NCBI RefSeq assembly: GCF_001509475.1
Contig: NZ_LLZG01000115.1
Span: forward strand, 124,001-188,000
Length of the DNA stretch: 64,000 nucleotides
Direction: 5' to 3'
Source: Streptomyces regalis
GTDB lineage: Bacteria > Actinomycetota > Actinomycetes > Streptomycetales > Streptomycetaceae
Below are positions 32,630 to 43,375 of this stretch, in pieces (the first letter of the stretch is position 1; every line of letters starts with the position of its first letter). The notes under the pieces were generated by a model, which saw nothing but the letters and a program-made list of their open reading frames with translations, was not told the DNA's origin and did no database searches. A program made the position numbers and the translations under genes.

Positions 32630-32645
32630 ACTGGTCTACACCACC
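32630..32645. promoter_or_regulatory. dre site (DasR operator) between nagF and nagE1
   Basis: ACTGGTCTACACCACC matches the DasR consensus ACTGGTCTAGACCACT at 14 of 16 positions. It lies 43 bases before the nagE1 start and 119 before nagF. DasR (GntR family) represses GlcNAc uptake genes and is released by glucosamine-6-phosphate. Confidence 0.85.
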
Positions 32646-32687
32646 CTGGGGACGGCCGACAAACCGCGCACCGGCAGAGGGGTCCCG

Positions 32688-34001
32688 ATGAGCGCCGACA
32701 GCAGTGCGAACAGGGGCGGAGAGAGCACTGTCAGCCCCGCGCGCGCCCGCTGGAACACCGCGTTCCAGGGCCTGCAGAAGATGGGCCGCAGCCTCCAGCT
32801 CCCGATCGCCGTACTGCCGGCCGCCGGCATCCTCAACCGCCTCGGCCAGCCGGATGTGTTCGGGGACGAGGGACTGGGCTGGGACAACGTCTCGAAGGTG
32901 ATGGACGGCGCGGGCGGTGCGCTGCTCGACGGCTCGCTGGGACTGCCGTTGCTGTTCTGCGTGGGCGTGGCCATCGGCATGGCGAAGAAGGCGGACGGTT
33001 CGACGGCGCTGGCGGCGGTGACCGGGTTCCTCGTCTACTACAACGTGCTGCGCGAGTTCCCGGAGGACTGCCCGGAGGGGACGAAGGAGATCCCCGACAT
33101 CGGCTGCGCCGCGGCCGAGGGGGCGGTGAGCGCGTACACGTACCAGAATCCGGGCGTCTTCGGCGGCATCGTCATCGGCCTGCTGGCGGCCTTCTTCTGG
33201 CAGCGCTACCACCGCACGAGGCTGGTGGACTGGCTCGGCTTCTTCAACGGGCGGCGTCTCGTCCCGATCATCATGGCGTTCGTGGCGATCGTGTTCGCGG
33301 TGCTGTGCCTGTGGGTCTGGCCGCCGATCGGTGACGCGCTGGAGAGCTTCAGCGACTGGATGAGCGGCCTGGGCGCCTGGGGCGCGGGCGTGTTCGGCAT
33401 CGCAAACCGCGCACTGCTGGTCGTGGGCCTGCACCAGTTCCTCAACGTGCCCATCTGGTTCCAGTTCGGCAGCTACACCACGCCCGACGGCGAGGTGGTG
33501 CACGGCGACATCAACATGTTCCTCGCGGGCGACCCGGACGCCGGCCAGTTCACCTCGGGCTTTTTCCCGATCATGATGTTCGCCCTGCCGGCGGCGGCCC
33601 TCGCCATCACCCACTGCGCCAAGCCGAGCCGCCGCAAAGAGGTGGGCGGGCTGATGCTGTCGGTGGCCCTGACGTCGTTCGTCACCGGCATCACGGAACC
33701 GATCGAGTACTCGTTCCTCTTCATCGCCCCGCTCCTGTACGTGGTGCACGCGCTGCTGACGGGTGTGTCGATGGCGGTGACCTGGGGGCTGGGCGTGCAC
33801 GACGGCTTCAGCTTCTCGGCCGGGTTGATCGACTACATCATCAACTGGAACCTGGCGACGAGACCTTGGGCGATCATTCCGATCGGCCTGTGCTTCGCGG
33901 CCGTCTATTACGCCGTTTTCCGGTTCGCCATCACGAAGTTCGACCTGAAGACCCCGGGGCGGGAGCCGGAGGACGAGGTCGAGGACGTGACCAAGGTCTG
34001 A
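32688..34001 (+). CDS. nagE1: PTS GlcNAc/glucose permease EIIC
   Basis: 437 residues from the ATG at 32688. It is an EIIC of the glucose superfamily: LQKMGRSLQLPIAVLPAAGI, GMAKKADGSTALAAVTGF, NRALLVVGLHQFLN, FFPIMMFALPAAALAI and the substrate motif GITEPIEYSFLFIAP. Ten or so hydrophobic segments. It lacks fused EIIB, which nagF supplies. It is one of two paralogous permeases in tandem. The symbol follows the S. coelicolor naming as remembered. Confidence 0.92.
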   Translation: MSADSSANRGGESTVSPARARWNTAFQGLQKMGRSLQLPIAVLPAAGILNRLGQPDVFGDEGLGWDNVSKVMDGAGGALLDGSLGLPLLFCVGVAIGMAKKADGSTALAAVTGFLVYYNVLREFPEDCPEGTKEIPDIGCAAAEGAVSAYTYQNPGVFGGIVIGLLAAFFWQRYHRTRLVDWLGFFNGRRLVPIIMAFVAIVFAVLCLWVWPPIGDALESFSDWMSGLGAWGAGVFGIANRALLVVGLHQFLNVPIWFQFGSYTTPDGEVVHGDINMFLAGDPDAGQFTSGFFPIMMFALPAAALAITHCAKPSRRKEVGGLMLSVALTSFVTGITEPIEYSFLFIAPLLYVVHALLTGVSMAVTWGLGVHDGFSFSAGLIDYIINWNLATRPWAIIPIGLCFAAVYYAVFRFAITKFDLKTPGREPEDEVEDVTKV

Positions 34002-34099
34002 CGTGATCGGGCGGGGGCGAAAGGGGCCCGGCGACGCCGGAAAGTAGCGGATCAGTCGCGGGAATCGCGGGTTCCTTATCCGGCCTTCACCGTGCTACA

Positions 34100-34132
34100 A
34101 CAGGTCTACACCACTAAGTGGTTTAGACCAGA
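34100..34132. promoter_or_regulatory. Tandem dre sites upstream of nagE2
   Basis: Two DasR operators abut: ACAGGTCTACACCACT at 34100-34115 and AGTGGTTTAGACCAGA at 34117-34132. Each keeps the TGGTNTA/AGACCA type core with one or two departures. A double dre ahead of the main GlcNAc permease gene is known in S. coelicolor and suggests tight repression. Confidence 0.88.
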
Positions 34133-34185
34133 CGCCGCCGTCCCCTCCTTGTCTTCGGGCGGCGCCATGCCCCCTGGAGGAAGTT

Positions 34186-35451
<1,266 letters not shown>

Positions 35452-35475
35452 GCCGCACGCCCCAGCAACGAATGA

Positions 35476-35512
35476 CGAAGGCCCCGGAACCGAAAAGGTT
35501 CCGGGGCCTTCG
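35476..35512. terminator. Strong bidirectional terminator
   Basis: A 16-bp perfect stem (CGAAGGCCCCGGAACC with GGTTCCGGGGCCTTCG) and a GAAAA loop lie 24 bases after nagE2 and face the convergent metallo-hydrolase gene. Confidence 0.93.
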
Positions 35513-35570
35513 CGCACCTACGGGCCTGAACCCCGTACGGGCTGCTTCTCGACCGGCTCGGCTGGACCGG

Positions 35571-36323
35571 CTAGATCTCGTACGACCGCCTCGGCGCCGC
35601 CAGCTCCACGGGTCCGTCGTAGACCGCGCGCGCGTCGGCCAGGTTGACCTGGGGGTCGGTCCACGGCGGGATGTGGGTGAGGAGCAGGCGGCGGGCGCCG
35701 GCGCGGGCCGCCGTCTGGCCCGCCTCGCGGCCGTTGAGGTGCAGGTCGGGGATGTCTTCCTTGCCGTGCGTGAAGGCGGCCTCGCACAGGAACAGGTCGG
35801 CGTCGCGGGCGAGTTCGTCCAGGGCCGTGCTGATGCCCGTGTCGCCGGAGTACGTCAGGCTCTTCCCGCCGTGCTCGATCCGGATGCCGTACGCCTCCAC
35901 CGGGTGGGCCACGCGTTCCGTGTGCACCGTGAACGGGCCGATCTCGAAGGTGGACGGCTTGACCGTGTGGAAGTCGAAGACCTCGCTCATGGACGAGGCG
36001 GTGGGGGTGTCGGCGTAGGCGGTGGTCAGGCGCTGTTCCGTGCCCTCGGGTCCGTAGACCGGGATCGGGTCGCAGCGGCCGCCGTCGTGCCGGTAGTAAC
36101 GCGCGACGAAATACGCGCACATGTCGATGCAGTGGTCGGCGTGCAGATGACTGAGGAAGATCGCGTCGAGGTCGTAGAGACCGCAGTGGCGCTGCAACTC
36201 GCCCAGGGCGCCATTGCCCATGTCGAGGAGCAGCCGGAAGCCGTCGGCCTCGACGAGGTAGCTCGAGCAGGCCGATTCCGCGGACGGGAACGACCCCGAG
36301 CAGCCGACGACGGTGAGCTTCAT
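35571..36323 (-). CDS. MBL-fold metallo-hydrolase
   Basis: 250 residues from the ATG at 36323. The metal motif is SHLHADHCID (H59, H61, D63, H64), with further ligands in ERVAHPVEAYG, YSGDTG and LTHIPPW. The layout matches RNase Z-like/phosphodiesterase MBL proteins of Streptomyces. Cytosolic; the substrate may be RNA or a small molecule. Confidence 0.9.
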   Translation of the reverse strand: MKLTVVGCSGSFPSAESACSSYLVEADGFRLLLDMGNGALGELQRHCGLYDLDAIFLSHLHADHCIDMCAYFVARYYRHDGGRCDPIPVYGPEGTEQRLTTAYADTPTASSMSEVFDFHTVKPSTFEIGPFTVHTERVAHPVEAYGIRIEHGGKSLTYSGDTGISTALDELARDADLFLCEAAFTHGKEDIPDLHLNGREAGQTAARAGARRLLLTHIPPWTDPQVNLADARAVYDGPVELAAPRRSYEI

Positions 36324-36607
36324 GAAACAGAAACCTCCGCTGGCGGAAAAAGAGAAGATCGAAGGATGGGGCGTCGGGGGTCGTGCGGTTTGTCGAGCGT
36401 AAGGCGCAAAACCTCCGGTCGCTCCTCCGCCAAGGGCTGTTGTGGGCGAACTCACCTGTGGTGTCACCGGTTCGGCTGCCGACGCTGTCCAGTTGTTCGA
36501 GGCCGGCCCTCGGGCGGCGCAGAGACGGTCATCTCCGGTCGCAGCCCCCCGTATACGGACGTAGCGTCGGAAAGACGTGTTGCCTAAGTGAACCGAGGGA
36601 TCCGGAC

Positions 36608-36889
36608 ATGACTGTTTTGGTCGTCAACCGGGGTGCTGAGTGGACCCAGGAGCTCTACCAGGCTGCCTTCGACCGGGCGATCCCGGATCGCGCGAATCCA
36701 CCCGCCGGGCTGATCGCGCACTTCGGGGCACCTGCCGAGTCAGGCGGATGGCAGGTCGTCGACGTGTGGGAGTCGGAGGAACAGTTCCGGCGCTTCCTGG
36801 CGGAGTCGGTGATTCCGGCCGCGCAGGCTCTCGGAGCGCCGCCGTTCGACAGCCAGGTGGTCGAGCTGTACAACTCGCTGATCCCGTAG
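36608..36889 (+). CDS. Small conserved protein, antibiotic-monooxygenase-like fold
   Basis: 93 residues beginning MTVLVVNRGAEWTQELYQ, with LIAHFGAPAESGGWQVVDVW and ESEEQFRRFLAESVIPAA. The WQVVDVWES strand and FRRFL helix fit a dimeric alpha-beta barrel of the ABM type. Known relatives are annotated as hypothetical. It stands alone in a 280-base gap, 19 bases ahead of the toxin-like gene and possibly co-transcribed with it. Confidence 0.7.
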   Translation: MTVLVVNRGAEWTQELYQAAFDRAIPDRANPPAGLIAHFGAPAESGGWQVVDVWESEEQFRRFLAESVIPAAQALGAPPFDSQVVELYNSLIP

Positions 36890-36908
36890 GGCGGGTACCG
36901 TCGTCTTC

Positions 36909-37439
36909 ATGGACACGTCCTGGTGGCTGGCGCTCGCCGCGGTGGTGCTGCTCGCACTGATCGCCGCGCTCGTGGACGGGTGGGGGCGCGGGCGGCGTCC
37001 CCGGGGGCGGCGGACGCGGCCGCCGGGGCGGGCGGACCGGCGCCCTCCGGGTCGTCAGGACGGGCGTGGTCCCGCTCGGCCGGCGCCCGCGGAGATCTGG
37101 TGGGCGAACGTGCCCTACGAGGACGGGCCAGCGTCAAAAGGGGCCGCGCGTAGCGCGTCGGGTAGGGCGGTGGCGGGAGACGGGCGGGCGAAGGACCGGC
37201 CGTGTCTGGTGCTCGCGGTGCGCGGGCAGCGGGTCACCGTCGCGAAGATCACCAGCAAGTACCGCGACGAGCGGGGCGGAGTGATCCCGCTGCCGCCGGG
37301 CTCGGTCGGGGACACGCGCGGGCGGGCGAGCTTTCTGGAGACGGGCGAGCTGCGGGACGTACCGGTGGGGGACTTCCGGCGGCGGGTGGGGGTGATGGAC
37401 CCGGTCGTGTGGGACCAGGTCCGTCACCTCGCGACGTAG
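36909..37439 (+). CDS. Membrane-anchored PemK/MazF-like protein
   Basis: 176 residues. An N-terminal membrane helix (WWLALAAVVLLALIAALVDG) is followed by about 35 residues of Arg/Gly/Pro-rich linker and a MazF-fold domain from about 60: PAEIWWANVPYEDG, KDRPCLVLAVRGQRVTVAKI, TGELRDVPVGDFRRRVGVM. MazF toxins are cytosolic ribonucleases with an adjacent antitoxin. Here no antitoxin gene is present and the domain is tethered to the membrane. Role unknown; key catalytic residues cannot be certified by eye. Confidence 0.82.
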   Translation: MDTSWWLALAAVVLLALIAALVDGWGRGRRPRGRRTRPPGRADRRPPGRQDGRGPARPAPAEIWWANVPYEDGPASKGAARSASGRAVAGDGRAKDRPCLVLAVRGQRVTVAKITSKYRDERGGVIPLPPGSVGDTRGRASFLETGELRDVPVGDFRRRVGVMDPVVWDQVRHLAT

Positions 37440-37473
37440 ACGCTCCGCGGGGAGCGCCGGTGCAGGGCGTTGC

Positions 37474-38710
<1,237 letters not shown>

Positions 38711-38824
38711 GGCTCAGGGCTCCTGTCGGGAGTAGTCAGTCGGGGGCGCGCGGCAGCGCAGGTACAGCAGGTGGTGCGTGTGGGCAGCGCCGCGGCTCAC
38801 GGCCGTACGGCGGCAGGGGCAGCG

Positions 38825-38920
38825 TCAACAGATGGCGCTGGCGAGCCTGCACAGGTCGACGTGCAGCCGCGCCACGAGCAGCAAGCCCGGCGTCTTCTCG
38901 CTCACGTCGTGGGAAACCAT
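38825..38920 (-). CDS. Putative cysteine-related leader peptide
   Basis: A 31-residue open frame, MVSHDVSEKTPGLLLVAR then LHVDLCRLASAIC, 114 bases upstream of cysO on the same strand. The C-terminal HVDLCRxxSAIC block is shared by a family of very short actinobacterial leader peptides preceding sulfur-metabolism genes. Two Cys codons, one just before the stop, suggest translation-coupled attenuation in response to cysteine supply. It is too short for ordinary gene finding but strongly patterned. Confidence 0.8.
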   Translation of the reverse strand: MVSHDVSEKTPGLLLVARLHVDLCRLASAIC

Positions 38921-39006
38921 GGGCTCATCGTATCGATTCCCGGTCCGGGGCCCAGAGTGTGATCTCGCATAGTGGAAGAATTCTGACCGAATAACGGGAT
39001 GCAGGC

Positions 39007-39429
39007 TCAGTAGGCCGCTACGACCTCGACCTCTTCCTCCGTCACCGCACCGTCCACGATCCGGAACGAGCGGAACTGGAACTCGCCGAGCCCGTCGGTG
39101 TCGGCCGTGGAGACCAGGACATAGTGCGCGCCGGGCTCGTTCGCGTAGGAGATGTCGGTGCGGGAAGGGTAGGCCTGGGTCGCCGTGTGGGAGTGGTAGA
39201 TGACCACCGGCTCCTCGTCGCGGTCGTCCATCTCGCGGTACAGCTTGAGCAGATCGCCCGAGTCGAACTCGTAGAACGTGGGCGACATGGCCGCGTTCAG
39301 CATCGGGATGAAGCGCTCCGGGCGGTCCGAGCCCGCCGGCCCCGCCACGACGCCGCACGCCTCGTCGGGGTGGTCCTTGCGCGCGTGGGCGACGATCTGG
39401 TCGACGAGGGCCTGGGTGATGGTCAGCAT
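39007..39429 (-). CDS. mec: JAMM/MPN+ metallopeptidase Mec
   Basis: 140 residues from the ATG at 39429. The JAMM motif is intact: E23 in HPDEACGVV and H79-S-H81 then S89, D92 in YHSHTATQAYPSRTD. Mec releases cysteine from the CysO-cysteine adduct, and in some actinomycetes trims carrier C-termini. It is the first gene of the cysteine cluster, with the leader peptide lying between it and cysO. Confidence 0.94.
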   Translation of the reverse strand: MLTITQALVDQIVAHARKDHPDEACGVVAGPAGSDRPERFIPMLNAAMSPTFYEFDSGDLLKLYREMDDRDEEPVVIYHSHTATQAYPSRTDISYANEPGAHYVLVSTADTDGLGEFQFRSFRIVDGAVTEEEVEVVAAY

Positions 39430-39449
39430 GCTCGTCAGGATAAGCAGAA

Positions 39450-39486
39450 GGGCCGCCCCATACCGAAGAGTGGTACGGGACGGCCC
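39450..39486. terminator. Terminator between transporter and mec
   Basis: GGGCCG-c-CCC...ATACC pairs with GGTAC...GGGACGGCCC around GAAGAGT, with one mismatch. It follows the stop of the amino-acid permease gene (39575, minus) and precedes mec. Confidence 0.75.
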
Positions 39487-39574
39487 ACATGCCGGACGTC
39501 CTGAGCGGCAGCCGCCGGGGGGCGCCACGAGCGCTCCCTGCGACTGGACGTCCTCGACCGTGAATACGGCGGAC

Positions 39575-41017
39575 TCAGCCGACCTTCTCGAACTCCGGCT
39601 CCTCGTCGCCACCGCGCGCGGTGATCTGCGGGTTGCGGCTCTTGAGGACCGCCCAGCCGATGCCCAGGGCGGCGGCCCAGCCGGCCATCACGTACAGGCA
39701 GACGCGGGAGTCGGGGTCGTAGGCGATCAGGCCGGTGACGAAGAGCAGGAACATGATGGCGATCCAGCTGCACACCGAGCCGCCCGGCGCCGGGAAGGAC
39801 GAGGCGGGCAGGCGACCCGCGACGACCTGGCGGCGGTAGCGGACGTGGCTGATCAGGATCATCAGCCAGGTCCAGATGCCGGCCGCGGTGGCGATGGAGG
39901 TGACGTAGCCGAACGCCTTCTCCGGGACGATGTAGTTCAGGACCACGCCGATGCCCATGAAGGCGACCGAGACCGCGATGCCGAGGGCCGGGGTCTTGGT
40001 GGAGGACAGCTTCGAGAAGGCCTTGGGAGCCTCACCGCTGTCGGCGAGGTTGCGCAGCATGCGGCCCGTGGAGTACATGCCGGAGTTGCAGGACGACAGG
40101 GCGGCCGTCAGCACGACGAAGTTGACGATGCCGGCGGCGGCCGGGATGCCGATCACCGCGAATGCCTTCACGAAGGGGCTGACGCCCTCCGCGAACTCGG
40201 TCCACTTCACCACGCAGAGAATGACGGTGAGGGCGCCGACGTAGAACAGCGCGATACGCCAGGGCAGGGTGTTGATCGCCTTGGGGAGGGTCTTCTCCGG
40301 GTTCTCCGACTCGCCGGCCGTGACGCCGACCAGCTCGACCGCGAGGTAGGCGAACATGACGCCCTGCAGGGTCATCAGGGACGAGCCGATGCCCTTGGGG
40401 AAGAAGCCGTCGAAGGCCCACAGGTTGGAGACGGCCGCGGTGTCGCCGGCGGCGCTGAAGCCGAAGGTGAGCACGCCCAGGCCGATGACGATCATGCCGA
40501 TCAGGGCGGTGACCTTGACCATCGAGAACCAGAACTCGAGCTCGCCGAAGACCTTCACGGAGATCAGGTTGACCCCGAAGAGGATCACCAGGAAGACCAG
40601 GGCCGTGACCCACTGCGGGACGTCCGGGAACCAGTAGTGGACGTAGATCGCGGCGGCCGTGAGCTCGGCCATGCCGGTGACGACCCACATCAGCCAGTAC
40701 GTCCAGCCGGTGAAGTAGCCGAAGAACGGGCCGAGGAATTCACGGGAGTACTCGGCGAAGGAACCCGAGACCGGGCGGTAGAGCAGGAGCTCACCGAGCG
40801 CCCGCATGATGAAGAAGACGATGGCGCCCGCGAGGGCGTACATCAGGATGAGGCTGGGACCGGCCTTGGCGATGTTCGCGCCGGCACCCAGGAACAGGCC
40901 GACGCCGATGGCGCCGCCGATGGCGATCATCTGGACCTGACGGCTGCCGAGGCCGCGCTCGTACCCCTCCTCGGGGGCGTCCGTGGCCTTCGCGTCGGTG
41001 ACCTTCGAAGAGGTCAT
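39575..41017 (-). CDS. Amino-acid permease, CycA-like
   Basis: 480 residues from the ATG at 41017, twelve predicted helices. It follows the AAT/APC family closely: SRQVQMIAIGGAIGVGLFLG, GPSLILMYALAGAIVFFIM, GYFTGWTYWLMWVVTGMAEL, KVFGELEFWFSMVKV, SSCNSGMYSTGRMLRNLA. The GWTYW...VTGMA and ELEFWF segments resemble E. coli CycA (D-alanine, D-serine, glycine). Substrate is therefore likely a small neutral amino acid. It shares an upstream element with the alanine symporter gene at 41469. Confidence 0.9.
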   Translation of the reverse strand: MTSSKVTDAKATDAPEEGYERGLGSRQVQMIAIGGAIGVGLFLGAGANIAKAGPSLILMYALAGAIVFFIMRALGELLLYRPVSGSFAEYSREFLGPFFGYFTGWTYWLMWVVTGMAELTAAAIYVHYWFPDVPQWVTALVFLVILFGVNLISVKVFGELEFWFSMVKVTALIGMIVIGLGVLTFGFSAAGDTAAVSNLWAFDGFFPKGIGSSLMTLQGVMFAYLAVELVGVTAGESENPEKTLPKAINTLPWRIALFYVGALTVILCVVKWTEFAEGVSPFVKAFAVIGIPAAAGIVNFVVLTAALSSCNSGMYSTGRMLRNLADSGEAPKAFSKLSSTKTPALGIAVSVAFMGIGVVLNYIVPEKAFGYVTSIATAAGIWTWLMILISHVRYRRQVVAGRLPASSFPAPGGSVCSWIAIMFLLFVTGLIAYDPDSRVCLYVMAGWAAALGIGWAVLKSRNPQITARGGDEEPEFEKVG

Positions 41018-41285
41018 GTGTGGTGCGCCCTTTCTCCATACCGACCCGGGCCTTTCGTGGGCCTCGGATCGGGTGTCGATCCCCCCGGACTGATGGAGCT
41101 GTGCCTGGCCCACGATCCGTCGGCCACATGGCGCACCCGGCGAACATACGGGTGGTGTTCGCCGGGCGATCGTGAAGATTTATCACGGTCGCAACCATGA
41201 TCGGCTGCTACGAATGTGACACGGAACACAGGGAGAAGCGGTCAAAGGGCGCAAAGCGGGGGGATCGTGGCCTGAGGGTTGACGT

Positions 41286-41321
41286 GATCGTTATCCGGAT
41301 TTGAGCGTTCGCTGAGAGAAC
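41286..41321 (-). promoter_or_regulatory. 36-bp element shared with the alanine symporter promoter, copy 1
   Basis: The block from GATCGTTATCCGGATTTGAG onward through GCGTTC-N7-GAAC is repeated at 43292-43327 with only three or four differences. It lies 269 bases upstream of the CycA-like start, on the gene's upstream side, and may be the promoter or operator. It contains GTTC and GAAC half-sites seven bases apart. Confidence 0.7.
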
Positions 41322-41354
41322 ATTCGCGATCCGGTCAAGAGACCAAGAGACGCG

Positions 41355-41412
41355 GAAGGGCCCGCTCGTACCGGGAAGCCCGGAGTACCCGGATGGTACG
41401 AGCGGGCCCTTC
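41355..41412. terminator. Long terminator hairpin after alanine symporter gene
   Basis: An 18-bp perfect stem (GAAGGGCCCGCTCGTACC with GGTACGAGCGGGCCCTTC) caps a 22-base loop that can itself pair. It ends the AGCS transcript about 57 bases beyond its stop. Confidence 0.9.
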
Positions 41413-41451
41413 AGGGCCTTGCGTTCAGGGCCTTGCGTTCAGGGCCTTGCG
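41410..41451. repeat. Three 14-bp tandem repeats
   Basis: TTCAGGGCCTTGCG is repeated exactly three times with no spacer, beginning within the right arm of the adjacent terminator and ending 18 bases before the AGCS stop codon. Confidence 0.9.
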
Positions 41452-41468
41452 GGGACTGCCTGCCGCGC

Positions 41469-43007
41469 TCAGAGCGCCTTGGCGGTCTCCTCCTCCTGCG
41501 GCTCCTCGCTGCCGAGGGCCGCGCGGGCCTTGCGCTCCCGGACGTAGTCCAGGAACTTGTCCAGCTCGCGCTTGACGATCGGGGCCAGCAGGTAGAGGCC
41601 GATGATGTTGAACACCGACAGCAGGAACAGCGCCGAGTCACCCAGGTCGATCAGCGAGCCGAGGGACATCAGGGAGCCCAGGACGACGAACGCGCTCCAG
41701 ACGGCCTTGAAGATCGTCTCGCTGGCCTTGCTGCGGCCGAAGAGGTACGTCCAGGCCTTGAGGCCGTAGTAGCCCCAGGTCAGGATCGTGGAGAAGGCGA
41801 ACAGCAGCACCGCGACGGTCAGCAGCTTCGGGAACCAGGGCAGCACGGTGCCGAAGGCGTCCGAGGTGATGACGACACCGACGGGCTCGCCGCTCTTGCG
41901 GGCCTCGCCCCAGCTGTCCGGGTTGGCGATGATGATCGTCAGGGCGGTCATGGTGCAGATGACGACCGTGTCGATGAACGGCTCCAGCAGGGCGACCAGA
42001 CCCTCGCTCGCGGGCTTGTTGGTCTTGACCGCGGAGTGGGCGATCGGGGCGGAGCCCAGACCCGCCTCGTTGGAGAAGGCGGCCCGCTTGAAGCCCTGGA
42101 TCAGGGCACCGATCACACCGCCGACGACACCATCGGCCTGGAACGCGCCCTTGATGATTTCCTGGATCGCGTCGGGCACCGCGGAGACGTTGGCCAGGAT
42201 GACGACCAGGCAGGCCAGGATGTACATGATGGCCATCGCCGGGACCAGCTTGCTGGTGACGGAGGCGATGGAGCGGATGCCGCCGAGCAGCACCAGGCCG
42301 ACCAGCGCGGAGACCACCAGGCCGAAGAGGACGGCACCGGCGGAGGAGGCCAGGAAGCCGTCCTCGCCGCCGAAGGTCGAGGAGACCTGCGCGTAGCTCT
42401 GGTTGGTCTGGTACAGGTTGCCGCCGAACAGACCGAAGAAGAGGATCATGACGGAGGCGGCGATGGCCAGCACCTTGCCGAACTTGGCGCCGGCGGGGCC
42501 GAAGCGCTCGGCGAGGCCGCGGGGCAGGTAGTACATCGGGCCACCGGAGACGGTGCCGTCCGCGTGCGTCTCGCGGTACTTCACACCGAGCGTGACCTCG
42601 ACGAACTTGCTCGCCATGCCGAGCAGACCGCACAGGATCATCCAGAAGGTGGCACCCGGGCCACCGATGGAGACGGCGACCGCGACACCGGCGATGTTGC
42701 CGAGGCCGACGGTGCCTGAGACGGCGGCGGTCAGCGCCTGGAAGTGGCTGACCTCACCGGGGGCGCCCTTCTCGTCGTACTTGCCGCGTACGACTTCGAG
42801 GGCGAGCTTGAACTTCCGTATCTGGATGAGCCCGAACCAGGCGCTGAAGACCAGGCCCGCGATCACGAGCCAGGCGACGATGAGGGGGAGCTCTGTGCCG
42901 TTGACGGAGACGGAGTAGAAGACGTACTTAGCGACCGTCTCGGATACGGGTTCGAAGAAGCCGCTGACGGCATCGTCGATGGACGTGGTGATGGAGTCGA
43001 GTGACAT
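41469..43007 (-). CDS. Alanine/glycine:cation symporter (AGCS family)
   Basis: 512 residues from the ATG at 43007. Family landmarks are AVSGTVGLGNIAGVAVAVSIGGPGA, GMASKFVEVTLGVKYRE, GGPMYYLPRGL and FSNEAGLGSAPIAHS. About eleven helices. It imports alanine or glycine with sodium or protons. Upstream lies the second copy of the 36-bp element found before the CycA-like gene. Confidence 0.94.
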   Translation of the reverse strand: MSLDSITTSIDDAVSGFFEPVSETVAKYVFYSVSVNGTELPLIVAWLVIAGLVFSAWFGLIQIRKFKLALEVVRGKYDEKGAPGEVSHFQALTAAVSGTVGLGNIAGVAVAVSIGGPGATFWMILCGLLGMASKFVEVTLGVKYRETHADGTVSGGPMYYLPRGLAERFGPAGAKFGKVLAIAASVMILFFGLFGGNLYQTNQSYAQVSSTFGGEDGFLASSAGAVLFGLVVSALVGLVLLGGIRSIASVTSKLVPAMAIMYILACLVVILANVSAVPDAIQEIIKGAFQADGVVGGVIGALIQGFKRAAFSNEAGLGSAPIAHSAVKTNKPASEGLVALLEPFIDTVVICTMTALTIIIANPDSWGEARKSGEPVGVVITSDAFGTVLPWFPKLLTVAVLLFAFSTILTWGYYGLKAWTYLFGRSKASETIFKAVWSAFVVLGSLMSLGSLIDLGDSALFLLSVFNIIGLYLLAPIVKRELDKFLDYVRERKARAALGSEEPQEEETAKAL

Positions 43008-43375
43008 CGAACTTCCTCGGTGGCGCGGGGACGTGCTGGCGTGGCGCAGCGGATGGGGATGAGCGAACGCCGTGTCCGTTCGGCGACAGAAATAAAGGGG
43101 GGCCCACGGACTCGGGCTTCCCCTTGGTGTCGTACAGGTCGTGCACACCGGTGTTGACCGGCTCTCCCGCCTCGGGCAGGGGTGGTGCCGAAAACGAGTT
43201 GCCAGTTCCTATCACGTCGTTTACGAGATCTTTAGTGGTACAGATCACATGCAGCCGCCCCTAAGGCATAAAACCCCAGGGGCGGTGACAGGATCGTTAT
43301 TCGGATTTGAGCGTTCTCTGAGCGAACGCAAGATCAATGCAAGGCGGTTACAAGACAAACACGCGACCCGGCAAA
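43008..43375. other. Intergenic region upstream of AGCS gene
   Basis: No gene is seen. It contains a stem at 43255-43285 (CCGCCCCT / AGGGGCGG with a 15-base loop) and the second 36-bp element at 43292-43327, leaving a leader of about 240 bases to the start codon. No known riboswitch consensus could be recognised in the leader. Confidence 0.75.
43292..43327 (-). promoter_or_regulatory. 36-bp element shared with the CycA-like promoter, copy 2
   Basis: It matches 41286-41321 almost base for base and carries a perfect inverted repeat GCGTTC-N7-GAACGC. It is 285 bases upstream of the AGCS start. The same distance and orientation in both genes argue for a common regulatory or promoter role. Confidence 0.72.

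Larger units (their letters stand above)
41018..41468. other. Intergenic region upstream of CycA-like gene
   Basis: No gene is seen. It holds, from left to right, an untranslated leader (with inverted repeats near 41138-41168 of the CCCGGCGAACA type), the 36-bp shared element at 41286-41321, a terminator at 41355-41412 and three 14-bp repeats at 41410-41451. Confidence 0.8.

Noticed and set aside
43008..43290. Glycine or c-di-AMP riboswitch in the AGCS leader
   Set aside because: The characteristic conserved blocks of those aptamers could not be found by eye; only generic GC-rich hairpins are visible. A covariance-model search would settle it.
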